Below, in pieces: positions 42,401-47,405 of a DNA stretch of 47,405 nt. The notes beneath the pieces are model-generated. The model was given only the letters and a program-made list of their open reading frames with translations. It ran no database searches and had not been told where the DNA came from. Source of the DNA: Treponema bryantii (GTDB lineage: Bacteria > Spirochaetota > Spirochaetia > Treponematales > Treponemataceae); NCBI GenBank assembly GCA_015061465.1, contig SUWN01000012.1:4451-51855 (forward strand). The letters are read 5' to 3'. How positions within the stretch are numbered: the first letter of the stretch is position 1; every line of letters starts with the position of its first letter. The translations under genes were made by a program, and so were the position numbers.

Positions 42401-44502
42401 CAATGGATGCAGTAGAACTTGAATTAGATCTTGATTATTACCCATGGTATAGTAGTTCTCAGGGCTTTCTAAATTCTGCCGCATACATGTTGTATTTCGA
42501 CGATGGGTTAGTGTACGACGAGAACAACAAAACTATAGAATGTGCTGTTTTTGTTTTACAGACTATTAATAGTGAACAATTTAACGATTACAACTATGGT
42601 ATACCTTCGATTTCAAGTGTAGAAATTTCAACAGCAGGAGAAGGGTATGTAGGAGAAATTCCTGTAACAATTGAAGGAGAAAATTTAAAAGGATATCCAA
42701 TTACAAGTAATGATTCAACTTTTACTAACATACAATATGTGAGTGTCAATTTAGTAAAGGCAACAGTTAGTGGTGATGGAAAAGTAGGAGAAAGAACAAT
42801 TACGGTAAATTGTGGGCCTTCAAGTGGTACTGGAACATTGAAAGTAGTAGAAAATGAAAAATGTTTTAGCGTAGGAGATATATTATTTACAGATGGAACT
42901 AGAATAAAAGCAGAGCAAGTCAGGTATGGAGTACCAGATAAGCAGTTGTACAAAGCATTTGGTGTAATTGGTTCTGCCCCATATGGAGGAGGAACAGGAT
43001 TGGTTGTAGGATTAAAATGTGGTGAAGGAATATGGGCACCTTTTGGGACAACAGGGTGTGAAACGAATTTTACAGGGATAAAAGTGAATGTTATAGGAGG
43101 AGATTTTGATGGTACTTCATATTCTGGGTATACGTTTGAAGGTGATTTGTATGGAAGTGATAATTGGGAATATATTTGTAGCATAGATCCAGAGGGAACA
43201 AAGGATGCGGCAACAAATTATCCAATATTCCATTATGCAAATACATATGGAGGTTATGCAGGATTAGGAGGAACAGAATATGAAAATGGCTGGTATGTTC
43301 CAAGTATTGCTGAATTGTATGATGTATGCACAAATAAAACTACAATTCAAACATCGATGAATGCAGTTGGCGGATTTGAGTTGGGAGAATGTTGGTATTG
43401 GAGTAGTTCTCAGGGGGATTTCTATGTTGGTGTATACGAGTTGAGTTTCGATGATGCCTCCGTGTACGGCTACAGTAAACATTACACTAGTAATGTTTTA
43501 GTTTTGCAAGCTATTAATAGCGAACAATTTAACGATTATAACTGTTACGGAACACCTTCAATTACAAATGTAGAAATTCCAACTGTAGGGGAAGGTTATG
43601 CAGGAGAAATTCTTGTTACAATTAAAGGTGAAAACTTTGTAGGACCAGATTTTGATTTATGTAATCTTTCTTGCTCTGGTGTGAATCTTGATAATGTAAC
43701 AAAAGTAAATGATTCTAAAATAACAGCAACAGTTTATTGTGATGGTACTGTTGGAGAAAAAACATTTACAGTAATTTATGGTTCTTCGAGTGTAAACGGA
43801 ATTTTAAAAGTTGTTTCTTCTGAAAAATGTTATTCGGTTGGAGATATTATCCTAACAGACGGAACAAAACTTTCTGTTGTTGAAGTTGGAACTTATGAAA
43901 TTGATGAAGCTAATAGACCTATTGGAGTTGTTGCTATTGCAAATTACAATGGCGGAACTGCAAAAATTTTAGGATTACAACATTCATTCAGGTTACAGTG
44001 GGCACCAAACGGAACTACAGGATATTATGAAGACTTTGAAAGAATAAAAACTGAAGCTTCTGGTTATGGTTATAATGAAACAACAGGAACATATTCAGGA
44101 TATTCATTTGAAGGAGACTTAGACGGAAGTGATAACTGGGAATATATATGCAAAATAGATCCGAGTGGAACACAAAATGCCTCAACAAATTATCCAGTAT
44201 TTGATTTTGCAAATACATATGGTGTAACTGCAGGTTTAGCAGGAACAGAGTATGAAAATGGTTGGTATGTTCCAAGTATTGCAGAATTGTATGATGTATA
44301 CACAAATAGAAATATAATTAAAACATCAATGGATGCAGCTGGAGGATTTGATGTAGAAAGTGGTCGGTATTGGAGTAGTTCCCAGAACGCTTCCCTCAGT
44401 AATTACGCGTGCCTAGTGGATTTCGGCGATGGCAAAGTGTACTACGGCAGCAAGTCCGGCGATAATTATGTTTTTGTTCTCCAGGCTTTAAACGCAGAGT
44501 AA
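39484..44502 (+). CDS. Giant modular surface lipoprotein with four C-type-lectin-like variable modules
   Basis: A 1,672-residue lipoprotein (signal MNKVFKWIFAIFVVASVFCG, lipid Cys 23). The ATG at 39484 has GGGAGA upstream. Order: two carboxypeptidase-regulatory-like beta domains (DGGYSFENIPVGTYTI, GNYEISKIPAGKGY). Next come three repeats ending TTDGCSYIWNGNDWDLLA or similar, separated by collagen-like Gly-x-x runs (GKDGTNGKDG, GLDGKDGVDGKDG). Four ~317-residue tandem modules follow, from about 40720, 41640, 42600 and 43550. Each module opens with an IPT/TIG-like strand set (GEGYVGEIPVTIKGENL), then KCFSVGDILFTDGTRI, DGSDNWEYICSIDPEGT, ENGWYVPSIAELYDV and a C-terminal SSSQ...VY...VLQA segment resembling Lcl/DUF1566/FISUMP lectin-like domains. 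Variation concentrates in the last segment (41500-41610, 42451-42564, 43402-43512, 44374-44487). Ligand binding at the cell surface is inferred. Confidence 0.85.
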   Translation: MNKVFKWIFAIFVVASVFCGVGCKPEVEVKPAEKKTGTIQGKAFYSNENVDNHSGIQITLVSTDGLRSVAYCESRGIATNARSVSDIKTTAKDGGYSFENIPVGTYTIWASSRNSVEEAIETNVNVRANEVVTANDLNLVATGNIKGTITIDGKTDGTLGLDVFIAGTSYVAKVGPTGNYEISKIPAGKGYMLCVQKGEYTTIINEDLEVKAKETIEVDCKNLLSEDWAIENEVQTNPTFKWLGEFATEPEDPDLYDAYYNTTDGCSYIWNGNDWDLLAKSGEDGADGEDGKDGTNGKDGVSITWKGSLESAPENPELYWVYYNTTDGCSYIWNGSNWDIIAQDGLDGKDGVDGKDGIDGIDGVDGLSIVWKGVYSVAPENPELNWAYFDTEDGCSYIWNGNNWDLLAQGLKPVIFDVIVPTIGENYSGEVPVIIKGVNLNGHEITINDLSVRYDYVSDTKVTAFFIFEGNTIGKHELTINCETSSKTVTFEVVEQSKCFSVGDILFTDGTRIKAEQVRYGVPDEQLGKAFGIVGVAPYGGGTGLVVGLEKEYRACWAPSGTTGYETYFAGISVECSGEANNYTFTGDLDGSDNWEYICSIDPEGTKDAATNYPIFHYANTYGETAGLTGTEYENGWYVSSIAELYEVYTNMTIIQMSMNSIGHKFEFFDFLSSSETPFSESAYKFDFYSGYVYGYKKNDGGNVLVLQAINSEQFNDYNYGIPSIASIEIPTAGEGYVGEIPITIKGENLKGYPITSNDVTIKDVYYVSDKKVIATVEIDTSVGERILSVNCGASSEIGTLNIVESTKCFSVGDILFTDGTRIKADNVKYEIPEGQLGKAFGIIGSALYGGGTGLVVGLQQGYGAWASLGTTGEETYFAGIKVNDIGGDFDGTSYSGYTFEGDLYGSDNWEYICSIDPEGTKDAATNYPIFHYANTYGVTAGLAGTGYENDWYVPSIAELYDVYINKNTILTAMDAVELELDLDYYPWYSSSQGFLNSAAYMLYFDDGLVYDENNKTIECAVFVLQTINSEQFNDYNYGIPSISSVEISTAGEGYVGEIPVTIEGENLKGYPITSNDSTFTNIQYVSVNLVKATVSGDGKVGERTITVNCGPSSGTGTLKVVENEKCFSVGDILFTDGTRIKAEQVRYGVPDKQLYKAFGVIGSAPYGGGTGLVVGLKCGEGIWAPFGTTGCETNFTGIKVNVIGGDFDGTSYSGYTFEGDLYGSDNWEYICSIDPEGTKDAATNYPIFHYANTYGGYAGLGGTEYENGWYVPSIAELYDVCTNKTTIQTSMNAVGGFELGECWYWSSSQGDFYVGVYELSFDDASVYGYSKHYTSNVLVLQAINSEQFNDYNCYGTPSITNVEIPTVGEGYAGEILVTIKGENFVGPDFDLCNLSCSGVNLDNVTKVNDSKITATVYCDGTVGEKTFTVIYGSSSVNGILKVVSSEKCYSVGDIILTDGTKLSVVEVGTYEIDEANRPIGVVAIANYNGGTAKILGLQHSFRLQWAPNGTTGYYEDFERIKTEASGYGYNETTGTYSGYSFEGDLDGSDNWEYICKIDPSGTQNASTNYPVFDFANTYGVTAGLAGTEYENGWYVPSIAELYDVYTNRNIIKTSMDAAGGFDVESGRYWSSSQNASLSNYACLVDFGDGKVYYGSKSGDNYVFVLQALNAE
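41500..41610 (+). other. Variable region 1 of the lipoprotein (DGR-like)
   Basis: Encodes SSSETPFSESAYKF, DFYSGYVYGYKK, then NDGGNVLVLQA. The codon run TAC, GGC, TAC, AAC, GAC keeps C at the third position, unlike the surrounding AT-ending codons. Confidence 0.6.
42451..42564 (+). other. Variable region 2 of the lipoprotein (DGR-like)
   Basis: Encodes SSSQGFLNSAAYML, YFDDGLVYDENN, then KTIECAVFVLQT. It aligns with regions 1, 3 and 4 at the SSSQ and VFVLQ borders, while the middle differs codon by codon. Confidence 0.6.
43402..43512 (+). other. Variable region 3 of the lipoprotein (DGR-like)
   Basis: Encodes SSSQGDFYVGVYEL, SFDDASVYGYSK, then HYTSNVLVLQA. It shares the invariant TTC and GTG-TAC positions with the other regions. 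Confidence 0.6.
44374..44487 (+). other. Variable region 4, at the 3' end of the gene (DGR-like)
   Basis: Encodes SSSQNASLSNYACL, VDFGDGKVYYGSK, then SGDNYVFVLQA. More than half of the ~26 central codons end in C, a marked compositional break. It is the only copy in the usual DGR position next to a stop codon. Confidence 0.65.
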
Positions 44503-45045
44503 GCGTAGCTTAGTCTGCATTAACTATTAAACTGTTAATTTACACAAGATATGTTGTGTCTTGTGTAAATTAATTATTCGGTAGGGAAATTAATTGGCAC
44601 TTTATTACGATTTGCCAGTATTAAGAATAATCGGGCAATGTCTGATAAATAAATGCCAGAATTTATATTTAGGGTTTATATAAAACCCTAAAAACGGCCG
44701 AGTCAAGGGCTTGAACGAAGTGTCCCTTGACCGGACGTATTGCTACGGTGGTATAAAGCGAGCGTGCTTTTGTGTAAAAGCGACAAAATCTCCTGCATCA
44801 AAAAAAAACTTGGATAAAGGAATAGGCAGAAAGTGTATTTTGTGGGGATATAGTTTTTGTAAAGTAAGAAAAATAATAAAACAATAACAGTGAAATCAAA
44901 TTGTTATTAGAAGCACCGTTTCCATCACGATAAAGAAATACATTTGGTTAATATACAGTTACTGTGCAGGGACAAATCAAGCTTTTTTATGCCTTTTTTT
45001 CGTGAACATCGTTATTCGCAGCGTAGCTTCTAGCGGTTGTGAACA
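44503..45045. other. Gene-free stretch with inverted repeats
   Basis: No supportable gene. It holds a 14-bp perfect inverted repeat TAATTTACACAAGA (44536-44549) and TCTTGTGTAAATTA (44559-44572) with a 9-nt loop. It also holds an 8-bp stem GTCAAGGG (44702-44709)/CCCTTGAC (44724-44731) followed by CGGACG, a string also found in the 33.7-34.0 kb array. The short run GCGTAGCTT occurs twice (near 44506 and 45021). The rest is AT-rich with no recognisable content. Confidence 0.6.
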
Positions 45046-45185
45046 AATCCGCGTGGCAATTCTTTTTGCAAAACAATTTTTACAAAAAATCTCACTTTTT
45101 TCTCAAAAAATGGTCCGAAAAAATCTTTTTTGTCCATATTAACTATAGGAAGAAATTCAGAATTCAGAATTCGGAATTCTGAATT
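45046..45185. repeat. Leader repeat, copy A (before the first Rpn gene)
   Basis: Starts AATCCGCGTGGCAATT, continues through CTCACTTTTTTCTCAAAAAA and TGGTCCGAAAAA to TCCATATTAACTATAGGAA, and ends in GAATTC-rich short repeats including a 12-bp palindrome AATTCAGAATTC/GAATTCTGAATT (45161-45185). It is nearly identical to copy B at 46144-46256, apart from a ~16-bp insertion after the first block. Confidence 0.85.
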
Positions 45186-45225
45186 ATTGAAAAAATATTT
45201 TTATAAAAAGTGAGGGTTAAGAACT

Positions 45226-46104
45226 ATGGAAAATAGGAATCATAAAGATTCTTTGTTTATCGATTTATTCTGTAAAGACCAAAAATTTGGGAAAGAAAAT
45301 TTTATCTCTTTGTACAACGCACTTCATCAAACTAATTTAGATTTAAAAACAACGACACTCCAAGAAGTAAACATCGAAAATATTTTATACATGGCTTTGT
45401 CAAACGACATTGCTGTCTTGGTTGATAATCGTCTTATTGTTTTAGTAGAACACCAATCTACAATAAATGAAAATATGCCGCTTCGTTTGTTGGAATATGT
45501 ATCGCGAATTTACGAACAGATTGTTTCTTCGGAAGACAGATATGAAAAAAAGATGATAAAAATTCCGTATCCTGAATTTTATGTATTTTACAATGGAACA
45601 GAAGAATATCCTGTAGAAAAGGAATTGCGACTTTCTGACGCTTTTATTTTGCCAGAAGATAAATATTCAAGAGACAAGAAGATTTCTCTTGAAATTTTGG
45701 TAAAAGTAATAAATATTAATATTGATAAGGAAAATCCAATTTTAAAACGATGTAGAATATTACAAGAATATTCTACGTTGATAGAATTAATAAGAGAAAC
45801 GAAGCGACAAAATCCTAACACACCATTGAAAGAAGCTTTGTCAAAAGCAATTAACGACGGGATTTTGAGCGATTACTTAAAACGAAAGACGACGGAGGTT
45901 CGTAATATGTTGATTGCAGAATATAGTTATGAAACAGATATAAAAGTTCAACGTAGAGAAGCTTTTAGATTAGGAAAAGAAGAAGGTGCTATTGAAACTG
46001 CAAAAAATATGATACAGAAAAACTTAAGTTTTGAATTAATAGCTGAGTGCACATCACTTCCTTTAGAAAAAATCCAAGAACTCGCATCCGAAGTAACAAA
46101 ATAA
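45226..46104 (+). CDS. Rpn-family PD-(D/E)XK nuclease / putative transposase 1
   Basis: A 292-residue member of the Rpn/transposase_31-like group of PD-(D/E)XK nucleases, linked to RecA-independent recombination. The nuclease core is in the first ~120 residues: NDIAVLVDNRLIVLVEHQS gives the Asp and the Glu-x-Gln catalytic pair. The family's C-terminal tail is present: RLGKEEGAIETAKNMIQK followed by LSFELIAECTSLPLEKIQEL. A GAGGG ribosome-binding site lies 9 nt before the ATG. It sits behind leader repeat copy A. The second Rpn gene follows with a related but clearly different protein. Confidence 0.82.
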   Translation: MENRNHKDSLFIDLFCKDQKFGKENFISLYNALHQTNLDLKTTTLQEVNIENILYMALSNDIAVLVDNRLIVLVEHQSTINENMPLRLLEYVSRIYEQIVSSEDRYEKKMIKIPYPEFYVFYNGTEEYPVEKELRLSDAFILPEDKYSRDKKISLEILVKVININIDKENPILKRCRILQEYSTLIELIRETKRQNPNTPLKEALSKAINDGILSDYLKRKTTEVRNMLIAEYSYETDIKVQRREAFRLGKEEGAIETAKNMIQKNLSFELIAECTSLPLEKIQELASEVTK

Positions 46105-46143
46105 TTTTTTTATCACCCCTCAGAAATTACGTTAGTAATTTCG

Positions 46144-46256
46144 AATCCGCGTGGCAATTATTTTTACAAAAAATCTCACTTTTTTCTCAAAAAATGGTCC
46201 GAAAAATCATTTTTTGTCCATATTAACTATAGGAAATAATTCAGAATTCAGAATTA
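46144..46256. repeat. Leader repeat, copy B (before the second Rpn gene)
   Basis: Matches copy A from AATCCGCGTGGCAATT (46144-46159) through TTTTTACAAAAAATCTCACT, GGTCCGAAAAA and GTCCATATTAACTATAGGAA to ATTCAGAATTCAGAATTATT. Confidence 0.85.
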
Positions 46257-46291
46257 TTGAGAAATATTACAAAAAAGGTGGATTAATTTTT

Positions 46292-47128
46292 ATGACATTT
46301 AAACCGATTGAAGAATTAACTTTTACAGACGATTTCATGTTCAATGCAGTAATGAAAAATAAAGAAATCTGTATTGGACTTTTAGAACGACTTTTAGAAA
46401 TCAAAATAGCAGATATCAAATATTTAGAAGTCCAAAAGTCGCTAAAACCTTACTACAATTCCAAAGGTGTTAGGCTCGACGTTTATGTACAAGGAAGTGA
46501 TAAAATCTTTGATATTGAAGTACAAACATACAAGCCAGAAAATCTTGCCAAACGAATGCGATATTATCAAGGAATAATCGATGTAGATTCGCTCCAACGA
46601 GGAACATATTACACAGAACTAAAACAATCATTTATCATTTTTATTTGTACGTTTGATCCTTTTGGCTTAAATCTACCAATGTATTCATTCAAAAACAAAT
46701 GTTTGCAGTCAGATAAATTAATTCTGGAAGATGAAACATTAAAAGTTGTTTTCAACACACAGTCATTCAATAAAGAAAACAATCTAGAAAGAAAAGCTAT
46801 TTTAAATTATCTTTATAATAACGAAGCAATTACGGACTTTACAAAAAAAATAAGTACACTTGTTGAAGATTTAAAACAAAGTGAAAAGTTTAAGGGTGAA
46901 TATATGATGATTAATATAAGAGATTATGAAATCGCAGATAGAGCTAAAAAAGAAGGTATTCAACAAGGAATAGAGCAAGGAATTTCTGAAGGTGCTGAAC
47001 AAACTAAAATCCAAACTGCAAAAAATCTTTTTGCGATGAATCTGTCTTGCGAACAAATTGCACAGGCTACCGAACTTCCTCTAGAAAAAGTGCTAGAAAT
47101 TGAAAATCAATTAAGAATGCAGAATTAA
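46292..47128 (+). CDS. Rpn-family PD-(D/E)XK nuclease / putative transposase 2
   Basis: A 278-residue protein with the standard PDDEXK transposase layout: FTDDFMFNAVMKNKEICIGL at the start, GVRLDVYVQGSDKIFDIEVQ (catalytic Asp and Glu-x-Gln), RMRYYQGIIDVD, FIIFICTFDPFG, and the C-terminal tail AKNLFAMNLSCEQIAQATEL. The Gly/Gln-rich repeat GIQQGIEQGISEGAEQ before the tail is typical of the family. I start it at the ATG with AGGTGG upstream; a longer frame to 46151 translates the leader repeat and is unlikely. Function as a nuclease is inferred from motifs. Confidence 0.85.
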   Translation: MTFKPIEELTFTDDFMFNAVMKNKEICIGLLERLLEIKIADIKYLEVQKSLKPYYNSKGVRLDVYVQGSDKIFDIEVQTYKPENLAKRMRYYQGIIDVDSLQRGTYYTELKQSFIIFICTFDPFGLNLPMYSFKNKCLQSDKLILEDETLKVVFNTQSFNKENNLERKAILNYLYNNEAITDFTKKISTLVEDLKQSEKFKGEYMMINIRDYEIADRAKKEGIQQGIEQGISEGAEQTKIQTAKNLFAMNLSCEQIAQATELPLEKVLEIENQLRMQN

Positions 47129-47160
47129 GAATTCCTACGCATTTTCTTGCTGTTAAAAAA

Positions 47161-47206
47161 TGAAGGCTGTCTTTTGAAGTTTTTGCTTCTCAGGACAGCC
47201 TTTTTG
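47161..47206 (+). terminator. Terminator after the second Rpn gene
   Basis: AAGGCTGTC (47163-47171) and GACAGCCTT (47194-47202) with an internal GAAG/CTTC stem and a following T-run. Confidence 0.85.
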
Positions 47207-47243
47207 CTTATGCGAACTTGTCGCAATTTTTGCGTTTTTTACG

Positions 47244-47266
47244 GAGTTTTAGGTAAACTAAAACTC
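47244..47266. repeat. Isolated palindromic repeat of the CAAGTTTTAG family
   Basis: GAGTTTTAG (47244-47252), loop GTAAA, CTAAAACTC (47258-47266), followed by GCG. It matches the hairpins at 19267-19290 and 33703-34011 in arm sequence and loop type. Confidence 0.7.
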
Positions 47267-47282
47267 GCGTAAATTATTTATT

Positions 47283-47405
47283 TTATTTAGAAAGACGAGC
47301 TTCCAAATCGTCGAGACAATCTGAAAGTTCTTTTGGAAGGTGTGAACCGAATTTAGAGTAGTGGTTTTCACGTACGTCTTTACATTCTTTGAGCCAACCT
47401 TCTGT
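47283..47405 (-). CDS. C-terminus of a protein, probably GTP-dependent PEP carboxykinase
   Basis: An open frame enters from the right edge and ends at TAA (47285-47283), giving 40 residues. The sequence (SKFGSHLPKELSDCLDDLEA, ending ARLSK) resembles the last helix of GTP-type phosphoenolpyruvate carboxykinase, which typically reads F-G-x-x-x-P-x-x-L-x-x-x-L-x-x-L. This rests on a short stretch and is tentative. Confidence 0.5.
   Translation of the reverse strand, partial: TEGWLKECKDVRENHYSKFGSHLPKELSDCLDDLEARLSK

Noticed and set aside
39460..44502. Long antisense frames under the lipoprotein gene (for example 41945-42484 and 42594-43184)
   Set aside because: They recur at the same place in each tandem module, lack ribosome-binding sites and give Leu/His-rich products typical of antisense shadows.
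44503..45225. DGR template repeat or reverse transcriptase in the gap after the lipoprotein
   Set aside because: No A-rich copy of the variable region and no frame with a reverse transcriptase YxDD motif are visible anywhere in the window.
46151..46291. N-terminal extension of the second Rpn protein
   Set aside because: It translates the duplicated leader repeat, and a proper ribosome-binding site precedes the ATG at 46292.

Overview
The window reads as chromosomal DNA of a gut- or rumen-type spirochaete of the Treponema group. The base composition is AT-rich. Markers are a class I lysyl-tRNA synthetase, a mitochondrial-like EF-G of the spirochaete type, a BMP-family ABC importer, a stand-alone PASTA protein, many lipoproteins with a loose lipobox, and Rpn-type nuclease genes. 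A histidine pathway, a fused AroDE and a GH5 glycosidase point to a free-living commensal rather than a host-restricted pathogen such as T. pallidum. The genus is inferred from gene content only.

Region by region: 1-3.3 kb holds an acyl-ACP thioesterase, a PHP-domain protein and a large unknown protein. 3.4-12.5 kb is a long plus-strand housekeeping run: a HisA-HisI-HisE fusion, HisD, peptide deformylase, Fmt, a PASTA membrane protein, AroD-AroE, RpiA and an RluA-type pseudouridine synthase. 12.5-15.5 kb has two minus-strand genes of unknown function. 15.6-22 kb carries a DUF308-type membrane protein, a second pseudouridine synthase, RuvB, a YitT-type membrane protein, QueA and a DUF1846 protein. 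22-26.3 kb has a GH5 lipoprotein, tRNA-Lys(TTT), a small lipoprotein and LysRS. 26.4-34 kb has a chemotaxis receptor, a four-gene BMP-type ABC importer under a MarR regulator, and a membrane protein followed by a 95-bp repeat array. 34-39 kb has a P-loop protein, EF-G, superoxide reductase and a His-rich COG0523 GTPase.

The last 8 kb (39.0-47.1 kb) is accessory. A divergent HTH regulator faces a 1,672-residue lipoprotein built of carboxypeptidase-regulatory-like domains, WNG/collagen-like repeats and four ~317-residue modules. Each module ends in a C-type-lectin-like (Lcl/DUF1566/FISUMP-like) segment. In all four, variation is concentrated in a ~110-bp stretch whose codons differ mostly at the first two positions over a fixed third-position C or T. 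This is the footprint expected of adenine-directed mutagenesis by a diversity-generating retroelement (DGR). No reverse transcriptase or template repeat is visible here, so any such system would act from elsewhere. Two Rpn-family nuclease genes follow, each behind a nearly identical leader of about 110 bp.

On expression, many first-in-operon genes have a -35/-10 pair with the -10 ending only 5-8 nt before the ATG and no Shine-Dalgarno sequence. This suggests leaderless mRNAs are common, while operon-internal genes carry GAGG/GGAGG sites. Convergent genes often overlap at their 3' ends. A palindromic repeat family (arms like CAAGTTTTAG/CTAAAACTTG) is scattered through intergenic gaps.
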